Source of the DNA: Thiothrix nivea DSM 5205
GTDB taxonomy: Bacteria; Pseudomonadota; Gammaproteobacteria; Thiotrichales; Thiotrichaceae
DNA length: 64,000 nt
Reading direction: 5' to 3'
Assembly: GCF_000260135.1 (NCBI RefSeq)
Contig: NZ_JH651384.1
Span: 4,076,693 to 4,140,692, forward strand
Below, one piece after another: positions 29,777-40,878 of this stretch. A program made the translations under genes and the position numbers. The notes beneath the pieces were generated by a model. It had not been told where the DNA came from. It made no database searches and saw only the letters and a list, made by a program, of their open reading frames with translations. Each line of letters opens with the position of its first letter. Positions within the stretch are counted from its first letter, which is position 1.

Positions 29777-30727
29777 TCAACGCAACGCGCTGACTTCCTC
29801 GACTGTCAATCCGGTTTTCTGGGCAATCGTTGCATCATCCAGAATGTCCAACAGGTTACGGGCAATGTTTACGGCTTTAATATGTTCAGCTTCGGCGGCA
29901 CGCGCTTCTGCTGCTTCCTGCTTTTTTTCCGCTTCCCGTTGTTTTTCCAGTATTTGTCGGTATTCCAATTCCTTTTTCAGCAACTTTTCTTCCGTAAGCA
30001 GACGTTGTTCCACTGCGTCTTTCAACTGATCCTGAAATGCCCGTTGCACCCGCAGGAAATCGAAACGCCGTTCCTGTGCTTCCAGTTCTTCCTCAGTCAG
30101 TCCCGCCTGGTTGGCGATACCGAAGGCGTCGACAATACAAGGGTCGGCTTGAAGTGTGTCCGGCACATAATCCAGGCTGCCCGCGTTCTTGACGAAATAC
30201 ACCCACTTGTCACTAATCGTGGCAAGCTCCGGCAGTTCCTTGGTGAACTTGGGCAGTTCGATAAACACCAGTTCCAGATCACCACTGTATTGCGCCAGCG
30301 TCTGCTTTTCCAATAAACGGTAGTGGCTGAACACCTCCGGCTGGTCGGGGAACATCACGAAGTCGGTCAGGGTCAGGGCGATGACCGGGTTGAGCAGGTG
30401 GTACTTTTCACCCTTGCCGAGTTGGGCGGAATAGGCTTTGGCGGCGTTGTAGAGGACTCGCTTTTCAAAACCTTCCACGTTCAGCACCTGCATCTCGATA
30501 ATGACGGTGTTACCGTTGGCACACACTGCCTTGACATCCACATAAGTGTCTTTCATACCAAGGATTTTAGGCGCTTGGTACGGATCAATGATAGTCAGGT
30601 CAGTGATGGTGTCCCCGCCCTGATAATCCAGCAAAGCGTTGAGGAAGCTGATCAGGATATGCTTGCTCTGCTCACTGCCGAATACTTTTTTGAAGGCGAA
30701 ATCGGTTTTTACGTCGAGAAAGCGCAT
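29777..30727 (-). CDS. Rpn-family PD-(D/E)XK nuclease / putative transposase, copy 2
   Basis: 316 residues, same start [20 protein letters not shown] and same PDDEXK_2 domain as the copy at 27393-28331, with few substitutions over about 270 residues. The C-terminal coiled-coil is different and longer (KKQEAAEARAAEAEHIK), and the internal ATG of copy 1 is not conserved. The stop codon sits at exactly the same uvrA junction as in copy 1, so rpn plus uvrA was duplicated as a unit. Preceded by a hairpin and the end of the cadherin gene. Confidence 0.85.
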   Translation of the reverse strand: MRFLDVKTDFAFKKVFGSEQSKHILISFLNALLDYQGGDTITDLTIIDPYQAPKILGMKDTYVDVKAVCANGNTVIIEMQVLNVEGFEKRVLYNAAKAYSAQLGKGEKYHLLNPVIALTLTDFVMFPDQPEVFSHYRLLEKQTLAQYSGDLELVFIELPKFTKELPELATISDKWVYFVKNAGSLDYVPDTLQADPCIVDAFGIANQAGLTEEELEAQERRFDFLRVQRAFQDQLKDAVEQRLLTEEKLLKKELEYRQILEKQREAEKKQEAAEARAAEAEHIKAVNIARNLLDILDDATIAQKTGLTVEEVSALR

Positions 30728-30812
30728 GGCGTCTTGTCCGTTACCAAAAGAATGGAAACATTATAGCAGTCCGCGTGGCGGACAATGTACGGGAACAAAG
30801 CGCGGTTGCTTA

Positions 30813-30837
30813 GCGGCCTGTTGCTTGATCAGGCCGC
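30813..30837. repeat. Perfect hairpin between the cadherin gene and rpn copy 2
   Basis: GCGGCCTG and CAGGCCGC pair perfectly around a nine-base loop 15 bases past the stop of the cadherin-repeat gene. No clear T-run follows on the minus strand, so terminator function is uncertain. A second small stem GTCCGC/GCGGAC lies at about 30769-30784. Confidence 0.45.
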
Positions 30838-30851
30838 GTGGTAGCTTGCTT

Positions 30852-33170
30852 CTATTTTGGTAACGTCCCGTGCAGAATAAAGTTAGCGGCGAAGCTGGTA
30901 TTAGCTGGATGGAGCAGCACATTGCCCAGCAGCAGATTGACATCGTTGCCCGGCCCGGCATACAGGGTAATGCCATCCATGTTGATGTCGGTGGCCTCAT
31001 AGCCTCTCAGGCGGTAGTTGGAGCTGGCATCAAGGTTCTTGCCATCCTTGATCAACACATTGCCGAGGATCAGGCTAATGTCGTTAAACTGGCCTTGGGC
31101 AATGATCTGCTGAGTCTGGTTTGCATCACCAGCCCACAGCAAGGCTGTGCCGCCCGCCTCGAAGCGTGCATGACTACCGTAAGTCGGGGTAGCCGTTTGG
31201 GTAAAATCCACCATGGAAGCTAGGCCACCCAGCGGTAGTGCCGTCGCGGTCATTACGCCCAAATGGTTGCGATGACGTACACTAACGTAGTAATTGCCCG
31301 CCACGGTGTCGGCAAATGTCAGGTCAGTGCTGCCGGTCTGGGCATCCACCAAATCACCGTCACGCTGCACCATGACCGCCTTTGTCTTAAGGGTGGTTTT
31401 TGGGTTAGTCGCATCGCGCAAATCCACCAGCATCCAGTCGACGATGGCATTGTCACCTTCCACCAGCGCCAGATCCAGGTTGAGGGTTTCCGTACCCGCG
31501 TAACTGGTCGGCACCGGCGCATACGGTTGGTTAACCGGCAGGATGCCCAGACTGCGCAGTTTATCCGCCATCAGGCCAGTACCGCTGTTGTAAGCCCCTT
31601 GCAGGAAAGCGCGTACATTCAGCACTACTTTGTGTCCACCGGTAATGGTAATGCTCAGCGTCTGGGTATCCTGCTGGCCGCTGCCATCAGTGACTGCGAC
31701 TTCCACTTCATAAACGTTATCCTTGTTGCTGTCGGTCGGCTTCCCGAAGTCCGGCGCGGTGGTAAAGCTCAGTACACCGGTAGCCGGGCCGATGCTGAAC
31801 AGGCCGCTGTCAGCACCGCCGCTGATGCTATAAGTCAGGGTATCGTTATCCGGGTCAGTGCCAGTTACTGTGGTGACTGGCAGGATGCCCTCCTCCATGC
31901 TCAGTTCGGCAGTTGCATCCGCACCGTTGGAGGTAATCTCCGGTGCTTCATTGGCATTACTGACCTCGATCTCCAGCATCTGGGTATCGCTGCCGCCGTT
32001 ACCATCTTTCACCATCACGGTGAGCAGATAGGTGTTGTCGCCATTGGCGTCGGTCGGGTTCTCCCTATCCGGTGCGGTAATGAAACTCAAATCACCGGAG
32101 ACCGGGTCGATGGTGAACCGGTGGGCATCTTCCCCACCCGCAATACTGAATGTCAGGGCATCCGCATCCTCATCGGCTGCTGCTACTGTGGTTACCGCCG
32201 TGCGGTTCTCGGGAAGGCTCAGGTGCACGCTATTGCCGCCGCCATTGGAGGTGATCACCGGTGCGTCGTTGGTGTTATCCACGATCACCGTCAGGGTCTG
32301 CACGTCGTAACCACCTTTGCCATCATCTACTGTCACTTCCACAACATACTGGTTGTTGTGATCGGTATCCGCCGGGTTCTCGTAATCCGGCACGGCGATG
32401 AAACCCAGTACGCCGGTAAGCTGATCGATTTTGAACAACTGGCCATCCGTACCGCCGGTAATGGTGTAGTGCTGGGTATCGGCACTATCCTCATCGGTTG
32501 CTGTTACCGTAGCCACCGCAGTCTGTTCCTCAGCCACATGTACGGTCGTGGTTGTACCGCCGCCATTGGAGGTGATCACCGGCGCATCGTTGCTATTGGC
32601 TACCGTGATGGCCAGCATCTGGGTGTCCACGCCCCCCTTGCCGTCAGCCACCGTGACATCCACCTCATAGATGTTGTCGCCGTCAGCAGATGTACCGCCT
32701 GCGGCATCCAGCGGATGCTCGAAGTTCGGTTTATCGACGAACACCAGTTCGCCGGTCTCGTTGTTGATGGTAAACAGGGCAGCATCCACCCCGCCACTGA
32801 TGGAATAGCTCAGCATGTCGCCATCAGCATCGCTGGCGATCACGGTAGTAGTCACCACCTGGTTCTCGTTAGCCGTCAGAGCCGCAGTATCACCACCACC
32901 ATTGGATGTAATAACAGGCACACCATTATCAACGATATAGGTCACTGCTTTTTGGATTCGATTGCCAGATGCATCGTAGGCATATTCAATGGTTGCATAA
33001 CCTTCATAAATTATCTTACTCAAACGCTCAAGGCTATCATATTGATAATTAATGCTTTGAGAAAATACAGATGATGACAAGAAAATATAAATACAAATAA
33101 TTTTAAATATAAAATTACTTTGCAAGAAGTATTCGTATAAATATTTCACAACCAAAGGCAGTCTATTCAT
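30852..33170 (-). CDS. Secreted cadherin-repeat protein with an N-terminal YD repeat
   Basis: 772 residues. An N-terminal hydrophobic export signal (about residues 20-38) is followed by one YD-type repeat (YQYDSLERLSKIIYEGYATI, EYAYDASGNRIQ). About five cadherin-like repeats follow, each opening (A)PVITSNGG and closing DVTVADGKGG..TQML or similar. A conserved C-terminal adhesin-like domain (about 540-772) contains RAFLQGAY, ALVEGDNAIVDWMLVDLRD, YYVSVRHRNHLGVM and DINMDG. Calcium-binding DxNDAP-type linkers are present. The start overlaps the RHS stop by four bases (ATGA), so it is translationally coupled to the RHS gene. Likely a surface adhesin. Confidence 0.8.
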   Translation of the reverse strand: MNRLPLVVKYLYEYFLQSNFIFKIICIYIFLSSSVFSQSINYQYDSLERLSKIIYEGYATIEYAYDASGNRIQKAVTYIVDNGVPVITSNGGGDTAALTANENQVVTTTVIASDADGDMLSYSISGGVDAALFTINNETGELVFVDKPNFEHPLDAAGGTSADGDNIYEVDVTVADGKGGVDTQMLAITVANSNDAPVITSNGGGTTTTVHVAEEQTAVATVTATDEDSADTQHYTITGGTDGQLFKIDQLTGVLGFIAVPDYENPADTDHNNQYVVEVTVDDGKGGYDVQTLTVIVDNTNDAPVITSNGGGNSVHLSLPENRTAVTTVAAADEDADALTFSIAGGEDAHRFTIDPVSGDLSFITAPDRENPTDANGDNTYLLTVMVKDGNGGSDTQMLEIEVSNANEAPEITSNGADATAELSMEEGILPVTTVTGTDPDNDTLTYSISGGADSGLFSIGPATGVLSFTTAPDFGKPTDSNKDNVYEVEVAVTDGSGQQDTQTLSITITGGHKVVLNVRAFLQGAYNSGTGLMADKLRSLGILPVNQPYAPVPTSYAGTETLNLDLALVEGDNAIVDWMLVDLRDATNPKTTLKTKAVMVQRDGDLVDAQTGSTDLTFADTVAGNYYVSVRHRNHLGVMTATALPLGGLASMVDFTQTATPTYGSHARFEAGGTALLWAGDANQTQQIIAQGQFNDISLILGNVLIKDGKNLDASSNYRLRGYEATDINMDGITLYAGPGNDVNLLLGNVLLHPANTSFAANFILHGTLPK

Positions 33171-36100
33171 TTGTATTCTTTTTTATAACCTAAGTTACTC
33201 ACTGGTTGAGTAACCTCTTCTATTTCTAGAATTGAAGGATGATTGGCATTATTATTAGGCGAGAATTCAATTTGTTCGGAAAAGTGTTTGTACTCATCAG
33301 CTAATGGGCAGTCTTTATAGTAAACACACTCTGAAATATCCAGGCCTTTTTCGATAACATTCATGCGCGACATCATGAATTCAAATTTTTGCCATTCCGG
33401 GAGGAATTTGTAAGCCCCCAAATTAACATTCACAAAAGCATTTGATGCAATATCTTTCACATCCATGACATAATTAACAGCTACAGCAGTCTTAATTATG
33501 TTTTCTGTAACTGGATATTTCTTATACATTGGATCAATTATCCCTTTCCCTTCAAAGTCATCAGCAAAACTCACATCTGAAGCATAGGAAGCATTATTGC
33601 CAAACATAGCTGTTCCTAAATTACTAAGAGATGCCAAGGTTTGTTTTGATGCACTATTAACCCCTTCATAACCTGCCATAAATGCAACAGAAGCTCCTGC
33701 TAGATTAGTAGGTGTGGGCGTTCTCAGTGCAGCAACGCCCGAAGCGCCTACAGATAAGAGAGTTCCGACAATCTCACCAACAGAAGCTGTCATTTGTAAA
33801 GTACTTACACCTATTAATTTTGATCTTTCTATTAATGATTCTCCAAATACATTCCACGCAAAATGACCGGTTGGATCAATATAAATAACAGAATTATTCA
33901 AAGCATAAACATAACGATTCAAAGTCTGGGTATTACCATCCTCACCAAGATATGTATCCTTGCTGATGAATCTCTGCAATCCACTATCATAGTAACGAGC
34001 TCGAATGTAGTTCAGGCCATCGCCTTCATACTGCACGCCATATTTACCAAGATAGCGGAATCCGTTAGCTGCATCGCCTGATGAATTGACAACAAGGCCA
34101 AATGGATCGTAGGCATAGCTACTGGTGACAGACTCAGTGGAATTGGTCATGGCAATGGTGCTGCCGCGCGAATCATAGTGGAAGGTGGACATGGAATTAT
34201 CTGGCTTGATCTGGCCAATCAATCCGTGCCCGTAGATGTTGTAAACGAGTACATCACCTGCCTGATTCATCTCAGCCAGGACATTGGTCAATTGTGTATT
34301 GGTATCAAGCAAATATCTTGTTGTGGAACCTTGCGTCCGGCTATACCTGTTACCAAACCCATCATATTGATAAGCAGTCACGACGCCATCAATATTGCTT
34401 TGAACCAGCCTGTTTTCCACATCATAGCGGTAGGTGTCATTCCCTTTGCCTGTCATGTTGCCATTGGCGTCAAAGCTGTTAGCAACCGCGTTACTCTTGG
34501 TCAGGCGGTTTTCTTCATCAACAGTGTCTTTAACGGTTTCGGGTGTAAATTCAGGCGGCAGCGGTTCATTCCTGTCTTCTTGGGTGTGATTCCCCACTTC
34601 ATCCAATGTGTAGGAATAACCATTGATAACAGTTCCATCCGCTTTCTTGTTGGCAAGCCCAGTCAAGCGGTTAGCATTATCGTAGTTGTAAGAAGTTGTC
34701 GTACCGTTAGCGTTATTTATACCCGTTAACCTTCCTGTAACATCGTAGGAATATTGCGTTTTATGGTTTAACCAGTCCGTAACTGCGGCTAACTGATTCA
34801 GCTTGTCATACCCGTAGCTAACAACTTTGCCCCCCGGATAGCCCAAAGTAATGCGGTTACCGTTGCCATCATAGCCATAGCTGACCTCGTTTCCGAATGG
34901 GTCATGGGTTGAAGTCCGGCGGTTATTCGCATCGTAGGCATGGGTCGTTGTACCCAGGCTATCAACCATCTGGGTCAGGTTGCCCACATCATCATAGCCA
35001 AAGCTTACCGTCTTGGAACCTGGATAGGTTTTTGTAATGAGCCGATCGGTATCATCGTAACCGTACTGGATCACCTGACCTTTGGCGTCGGTTTTCTGCG
35101 TGATATTACCCACGGCATCATAGGCCAGCGAAGTTACATGCCCCAGATGTTCGGTAGTTTTGGTTTTTCGGTTCAGTGCGTCATATTCATAGTTGGTTGT
35201 ATGGCTATTGGGGTCAACCATCGCGGTACGATTACCGTTCGCATCATAGCTATAAGTGACAATACCGCCAGCAGCATCAGTGACTTTGAGCAAACGATTT
35301 AAGGCATCGTATTCAAAACTGGTTACCCGCCCCTTGGCATCCGTGGTCGAGTTGACCCTACCCACTGCATCGTAGCTTGTCGTTGAAGTATTTCCCAATG
35401 GGTCGGTCGTGCTGATTTTTTGGTTATTGGCGTCGTAGCTTGCCGTAGCGGTTAAATTGAGCGGATCAGTTACGGAGATCTGGTTGCCATTCTCATCATA
35501 GGCATAGCGAACCATTCCCCCTGCTGCATCAGTGGTCTGGATCAGCCGATTGTTCGCGTCATAAACAAAAGCAGTCGTATGGTTGTTTCTGTCAGTCTGA
35601 CTGACTTTATTACCGACAGCATCGTACTCCGTCGAGGTTGTATAACCTAGCGCATCAGTCGTGCCTACGACACGGTTCAAGGCATCGTAGCGGATTTGTT
35701 GCTGATGGCCGTTGGCATCGGTGCTGGTCAGGCGGTTACCATTCAGGTCGTAGGTATAGGCTGTTTTGTGCCCCAGTGCATCGCTTGTCTCAAGCAGGTT
35801 GCCTGCGCCGTCATAAGCGAATTGCGTCACATGCCCTTTAGCGTCCGTAACCGAGACACGTCGCCCCAAAGCGTCATAGGTGTAGCTGGTAATCTGCCCC
35901 AGTGCATTGGCTGTACTGGTTTTCAGGTCTTTTTCATCATAGGCAAACAGGGTTAAATGACCCGAGGGGTCTTCCGTACTGATGCGGTTGTTGTTCCCGT
36001 CATAGGCATGTCTGGTGATGCCCTCCAGGGCATTGGTGCTTTTTACCAGATTGTTATTGGCGTCGTATTCATACGCCGTGATGTGATCCAGTGCATCTTG

Positions 36101-36318
36101 CTGGGTCAACCTGCGACCCACGCCATCGTAGGTGTAGGTGGTTTTATTGTTGAGGGCATCCGTAACCTGTTGAAGATTGCCTTCAGGATCATAGATATTG
36201 GTTGTGGTATTGCCTCGCGGATCTGTGGTAGTGAGAGGCAGGCCGCTGGCGGTATAGGTAATGCTTGTCTCATTTCCGAGTGGGTCAATCTGCCGCAACA
36301 GGTTTCCCTTTTCATCAT
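33167..36318 (-). CDS. RHS/YD-repeat protein, C-terminal segment (gene split by IS)
   Basis: About 1050 codons of tandem YD repeats (pattern GN...YDAxGN), then the RHS core end DGLNYIRARYYDSGLQRFIS and YALNNSVIYIDPTGHFAW. A non-repeated variable C-terminus of about 210 residues follows, with hydrophobic stretches, a probable polymorphic-toxin tip whose activity is not recognisable. The apparent ATG start (36397) lies inside the IS4-type element; true gene sequence begins at the target duplication near 36318. Together with 37748-39074 and 40077-40848 it formed one 1747-codon gene. The stop overlaps the next gene (ATGA). No immunity gene was recognised. Confidence 0.8.
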
Positions 36319-37747
36319 CAATACCTTCGCCACTAAGCCGCCATTTTACGTTCATGAACCCGCCCCAGGATGGGAACCTTCCTGATCCAGTCCTCAAAAT
36401 TAATCACTTTGGCGGTTTCAGGAAGTATTTTAAATGCCTCGCGGGCGTAGCAGATGCCGTGGTAGCGTGCCTTCAGGTCAAGGATGCCCGCCTCATCCGA
36501 GACTGCCAATAATGTCTGGGAGACATTGACCATGAACAGGGACAAATTGGCGGAATTGAAGACCGCCTGTTGGCGTGTCACCATGAAATCTTCCAGCCCC
36601 CAGTGTTGTTTGGCGTCGCGGAAGTTGAACTCGATCTGGAATCTCAGGCGGTAGTAATCCACCAGGTCATCTGCTTCCAGTTCCAGATCAGTGCTGAACA
36701 AGATGACCTTGGCCGTTTTGCCGGTTTTGAGGTTTTCCTTGTGGATGATGGCCACATTCAAAGGGTCGGCAAATTTCTTGTGGATGGCCTTGAACGGGTA
36801 GGTACGGGTGCGGATGTCGTGATGGGTTTGTTCAGACTTCAGGTGGGAGGGGGGCAGGTTGTCATAATCCACCCGCTCCCCATAGGTGCGCCGCCGCCCC
36901 TTGCCGGAATAAGCGCCTTCCCATTGGAAGTGCAGCGCAGCGTTGCTGCGCAGCTTGGAAATAAGGTGCAAGCCGGTTTGCCTCGTCATCTGTACGGCGG
37001 CATGGTTGCCAAACGCGCCATCGTAGACGAAGTAAGCCGGTTGCACGGTATCCCCGACCAGCCCAAGCAGTGTTTTCAGCATCGTCTGCACCTGGAGCAT
37101 TTCTGCATTGGGCTGGACATCACGGCTGTTACGGTTTTTCGAGCCTTTGGGCCGTCCCCTGCGCCGGTGGGTTTTGGCTGCCTTGGGTTGGGCTGGTGTT
37201 TCCGGTTTGGGAGGGGGCTGGATTTGCTCCATCAGGATGGGCCAGGACTTCCGCGTTGCGGTATCCACCAACGATAGTGTCTGGAACGCAATGCCGGGAA
37301 CCGCGCGGGAGTAAATGGAAGAGAAAAAGCGCCCCAGGCCAAAGGTCTCCTTCCCGGATTTGGTGACGGTGGTAGCATCACCTGCTATCAGGATGGCTCC
37401 GGTTGATGCTTTCACCGATGTCTTGGCCAACGTCCAGTTCAGCTTGCCCCACGGCAGGGGCTTCACGAAAAAGCGCTGGATAGTCCGGTAGCTGCCACCT
37501 TTGCCTGTCCAGCGGCTGATCCCCAACAAGGTGACACGCCCTGTCATCGTGAGCAATGCCTCACTGATGGCAGTCAGTTGGCGCAGGGTGCTGCTATCCA
37601 GTAGGCAAGACAGGCAGCCAAGAAGCATGGTAAGTTCGTTCATGAGCAGTTGTTGTTATTCTTTGGACTTTGTTGTGATTGCCCATGGTAACAATGACTG
37701 CTCTCTTTTTAACCTATGAACTTACCACCGGTTTGGCGAAGGTATTG
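36319..37747 (-). mobile_element. IS4-type insertion sequence inside the RHS gene
   Basis: 1429 bp with 14-bp perfect terminal inverted repeats CAATACCTTCGCCA (36319-36332 and 37734-37747) and a 5-bp target duplication ATCAT (36314-36318 and 37748-37752). Beyond the perfect 14 bp the ends stay similar (TACGTTCAT / TAAGTTCAT). Removing the element plus one duplication restores FSYD-EKGNLL in the RHS frame. Confidence 0.9.
36333..37643 (-). CDS. IS4-superfamily DDE transposase
   Basis: 436 residues, uninterrupted. The first acidic residue is probably in ILIAGDATTVTKSG, the second in YFVYDGAFGN and the catalytic Glu region in FQIEFNFRDAKQHWGLEDF, which follows the Y-(2)-R-(3)-E-(6)-K-like pattern of IS4 transposases. 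A basic insert (KTHRRRGRPKGSKNRNSR) sits in the middle. The stop codon lies inside the left terminal repeat. The exact IS subgroup cannot be named without a search. Confidence 0.85.
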   Translation of the reverse strand: MNELTMLLGCLSCLLDSSTLRQLTAISEALLTMTGRVTLLGISRWTGKGGSYRTIQRFFVKPLPWGKLNWTLAKTSVKASTGAILIAGDATTVTKSGKETFGLGRFFSSIYSRAVPGIAFQTLSLVDTATRKSWPILMEQIQPPPKPETPAQPKAAKTHRRRGRPKGSKNRNSRDVQPNAEMLQVQTMLKTLLGLVGDTVQPAYFVYDGAFGNHAAVQMTRQTGLHLISKLRSNAALHFQWEGAYSGKGRRRTYGERVDYDNLPPSHLKSEQTHHDIRTRTYPFKAIHKKFADPLNVAIIHKENLKTGKTAKVILFSTDLELEADDLVDYYRLRFQIEFNFRDAKQHWGLEDFMVTRQQAVFNSANLSLFMVNVSQTLLAVSDEAGILDLKARYHGICYAREAFKILPETAKVINFEDWIRKVPILGRVHERKMAA

Positions 37748-39074
37748 ATCATAGGAAAACGTTGTCGTATTTTCCAAGGCATCGGTTCTCGATAATGGAT
37801 TGTCCTGACCGTCATAGGTAATGATCGTCACATTCCCCAATGCATCAATCTTTTTGGTGACATTACCCCGAATATCGTAATCGTATTGTGTGACATTGCC
37901 GTTTTTATCGGTCACCCTGATGCGATTTCCGAGGGCGTCATATTCATACAATGAAACTCCCCCATTAGGATCAACCTCTTTGATTAACCGCAGCAAGTCA
38001 TCATGCTGGTGTAGGGTGATATTTCCCAAGGCATCGGTTATCGTGGTGATCCTATCAAGCTCCTGATAATCATAGGTGGTAGCGCCGCCTTTGGCGTCGG
38101 TCTGGTAAGTGACGACACGTTTGTCGGCGTCATAGGTATTGTTAACAACAGTATTTCCCCTGGGGCCAACAATCGTCAGCATTTGATGGTTGGCATCGTA
38201 GGTATAGTGCGTCTGGTTTTTGTTCGGATCAGTAACGGTCACCAAATCGCCATTGGCATCGTAGGTATAGCCCACTGTTCGGTCAATAGGATCAGTAATT
38301 TGTACGAGTCGGTTTGACAGGTCGTAAGCCAGGGTAAAGCTACGTCCGGCTGTATCAGTAATTTGCGTCAGCTTGCCGCTGGTATAGGTCAGCGTTTGTG
38401 AATTGCCGTTTTTATCGGTAATTGAAACCAGGTTGCCCGTTACGTCAAACTGGTAGGCCATGCGGTTTTTCTTGCGCAGGGTATAGACGCCGCCATCCCC
38501 AATCAATGTATCAAATACGCCATACTGGTTACTAAACCCACCCTGCCCATCACTGACCCAGGTTTCGGTATGGCCATCTCCCCAGGTGATGGTCACATTG
38601 CCATTCTCAGCTCTCAAGTGGGTATTGAAATTATGTGACCAGCCATATCCCAGCGGCCCGTTACCAGCATCCCGCGAATTGTAGGTGCGGTCAAACTGAA
38701 AAGATAAACCAATACCGGGTATATCCAGATCCCTATGCTGGTAAACATAGTTACCGGTTGCCGTGTTGACCGGATCACCGTATATGGCTGATTCTGAAAC
38801 AAGGCCGTTGGTTGTTTTTTCATTCGTCAGGCGAATGTCCAACCAGCCGCCGGAGCTAATGTCTACACTGCGTTTGTAAGTATCAAAACCATTGACGCTG
38901 ACATAAACTTCATGCACTCCACAGGCGAGATCGCCAAGCACATAGCGCCCTTGCGCATCAGTTTGCACTGACTTTCCATCAATCTGGATAGTGACCCCGG
39001 ACAAGACGGTTCCTGTGACCATATCAATAAGACGCCCCGACAGCATATTGCCATGGGCACAGGCTGATGGATTA
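37748..39074 (-). CDS. RHS/YD-repeat protein, middle segment
   Basis: Open frame 37709-39046 as it stands; gene sequence proper runs from the IS630 target to the IS4-type target. Contents in order: a carboxypeptidase-regulatory-like beta domain (GRLIDMVTGTVLSGVTIQID, about 60 residues), a DUF6531-like RHS N-terminal cap (GDPVNTATGNYVYQHRDLDI, FDRTYNSRD, GPLGYGWSHNF), then YD repeats up to TTTFSYD. The last dozen codons of the apparent frame (QYLRQTGGKFIG) are IS sequence. The first apparent ATG (39046) is an internal codon of the original gene. Confidence 0.75.
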
Positions 39075-40076
39075 TAGTCTTTTCATTTTAGTCGGCTACA
39101 CTTTGTCTGTTGAATGCGTAATCAATCGCGTCGTCCAGGGTGCTACCTTTTCCCATGGCCAGACGCGCATAATGTTTCAAGGTTGCCCAGCATTGCTCGA
39201 TGGGGTTGAGATCAGGCGAATAAGCGGGTAACTGAATGATACGAATCTGGTATTTCATGGCAATCGCCTCCAGGTCACCGCCTAAATGGAAGCTCGCATT
39301 GTCCCAGACAAGCACATAAGGTTTGGGCTTTTCCTGACCTTGCTGCAACGATTTTCCCAAGGCTTCCAACCATTGTTCAACAATCATCCGGTTAATGTTG
39401 CCGGTCACTACCCACGGCATTTGCCAGCTTTGATCAGAGGCGCGGATAGCGCTGATCCAGTTGCGTTTATGTCCCCGGCCTCCAGGGCGGGGGATGTCAC
39501 AAGGCTCCCCTTTTTTTGCCCAGCCCCACTCATAGCGTTCGGTGCTGTAGAATCCTGCCTCGTCCGCAAACAGGATATGATCCTGACCGTATTTTTTCTC
39601 CAGATGCCCAAGTAGCCACAGGAAAACCCAGCGGTCTAGCGGTTTGGCTTGCTGGTAGAAAGAACGTTTTTTTTATGGCTCCAACCGATCCGTTGCAGCC
39701 ATTTATGCAGGCCACGATAAGAAATGGCCTTGCCATAATGCGCTTCAAAGCGTGGCAGCAAATCCTCGATGCGTTCAAACGGGGTTTCGCTCTCCACCCA
39801 TTGCCGAAAAGCTTCAACGTCTTTCACCTTATGGCTGTGCCCAGGGCGGGGATGTGTCCGGGGTTGGAGGCTGCCGGTTTCTTCCCTCAGGGCCAACCAT
39901 TTGTCCAGGGTGCTGCGGGCTATGGAAAACGTCCCACAAACGTGGGATTTATGTTTGCTCTTGTCATAGGCAGCAACAACACGTTCACGGAGATCCTTAG
40001 AGTAGTAAGTCGGCATGATGAAGGATGGGGAAGTTGATCATCCGTCCTATTGTAGCTGACTAAAATGAAAAGACTA
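39075..40076 (-). mobile_element. IS630-family insertion sequence, copy 1
   Basis: 1002 bp between TA target dinucleotides (39073-39074 and 40077-40078). Ends are inverted repeats of about 26 bp differing at one position (TAGTCTTTTCATTTTAGTC then G/A then GCTACA). A second copy of equal length lies at 50005-51006. Removing the element and one TA joins GSGD to NPSACAHG in frame. Confidence 0.93.
39088..40016 (-). CDS. IS630 transposase, two frames joined by a frameshift at A8
   Basis: Frame 1 (40016-39636) carries the N-terminal helix-turn-helix (YYSKDLRERVVAAYDKSKHK and ARSTLDKWLALREE). Frame 2 (to 39088) carries the DDE domain: ILFADEAGF, the AWDN-like YVLVWDNASFHLGG and LPAYSPDLNPIE. The frames meet at AAAAAAAA (plus strand T8 near 39668-39675). 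A -1 shift there gives SHKKKRSFYQQAKPLDRW and a 309-residue product, the usual IS630 size. Programmed frameshifting is likely because the second copy has the same A8. Confidence 0.88.
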
Positions 40077-40848
40077 TATCCCCACTCCCACTCCAAAGGC
40101 CGTACTGATCCTTGAATCGTATGGTAGCCGAGTGGTAACCATTGGTTACGGATGCTATCCATGATGTAGTTTCAACCCCATTATCAAATGCGCCATCAGT
40201 AGCAGAAAGATAGACGGTAGTGCTTGAATCCAGGATACCTTCAGCAGCAGCCAGCGTAACCGGATTACCCGAGCCGCCATTCTGCAAAACAGGGACAAAA
40301 AAGGGTTGTCTGAACGTTTGCGACCAGACCCCGGTGGCATCCAGTGTCCTCGTATGCAGTACATGCACCCCAACATCAAGACCCGTCAGTGGTATGGCTC
40401 CACCCAAAATCTCGGATGAACCATCAATGGTTCCGTCTTTAGCGGTTGCAACCGGTGTTGCCTTACCTTTTCCAGGATCGGTATCAATAAAAGCTTCCGC
40501 CGAGACAATCCTGTTGTTGCCGCTGGGCAGGGTTCCACCGACAGAACCTTCCGCAATGAAAAAACCCACTGCTAATGGCGTTGACCAGTCATTTTTATCA
40601 TCCTTGAACCGGACATACAAAGTGTGGGGGCCTTCCGCCAATGCTGAGATGTCAACAACGCCTTTGGCTGTGCGCAGCGGATCGGACAGCGCTTCATCTA
40701 GGGGAAGGGAGGTTCCCGTACCGGCGGTTTTTGAGGGATTGTCAATGAATGCTTCAGCTGCGACCAATGTTGCCGCCAATGCAGAAGATTGCCATACGCC
40801 GGTAAGGCACGACAGGATCACAAAGAGAATATTGAGTAATAACCGCAT
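40077..40848 (-). CDS. RHS protein, N-terminal segment with signal peptide
   Basis: Open frame 40060-40848; the last five codons (IVFSF region) are IS630 sequence. A signal peptide (LLNILFVILSCLTGVWQSSA) is followed by two related beta domains, each starting AAEAFID/SAEAFID and ending in an HTLYVRFKD or HVLHTRTLD motif, and part of a third (AAEGILD ... HSATIRFKDQYGLWSG). These are secreted N-terminal modules found ahead of RHS regions. It begins 30 bases after the beta-helix gene on the same strand. Confidence 0.75.
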
Positions 40849-40878
40849 GTGCTGACGCTTCTTTTTGTTATTATGCAG

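Noticed and set aside
31263-33074. 603-codon open frame on the plus strand
   Set aside because: Antisense to the cadherin-repeat gene; its apparent repeats mirror the cadherin repeats.
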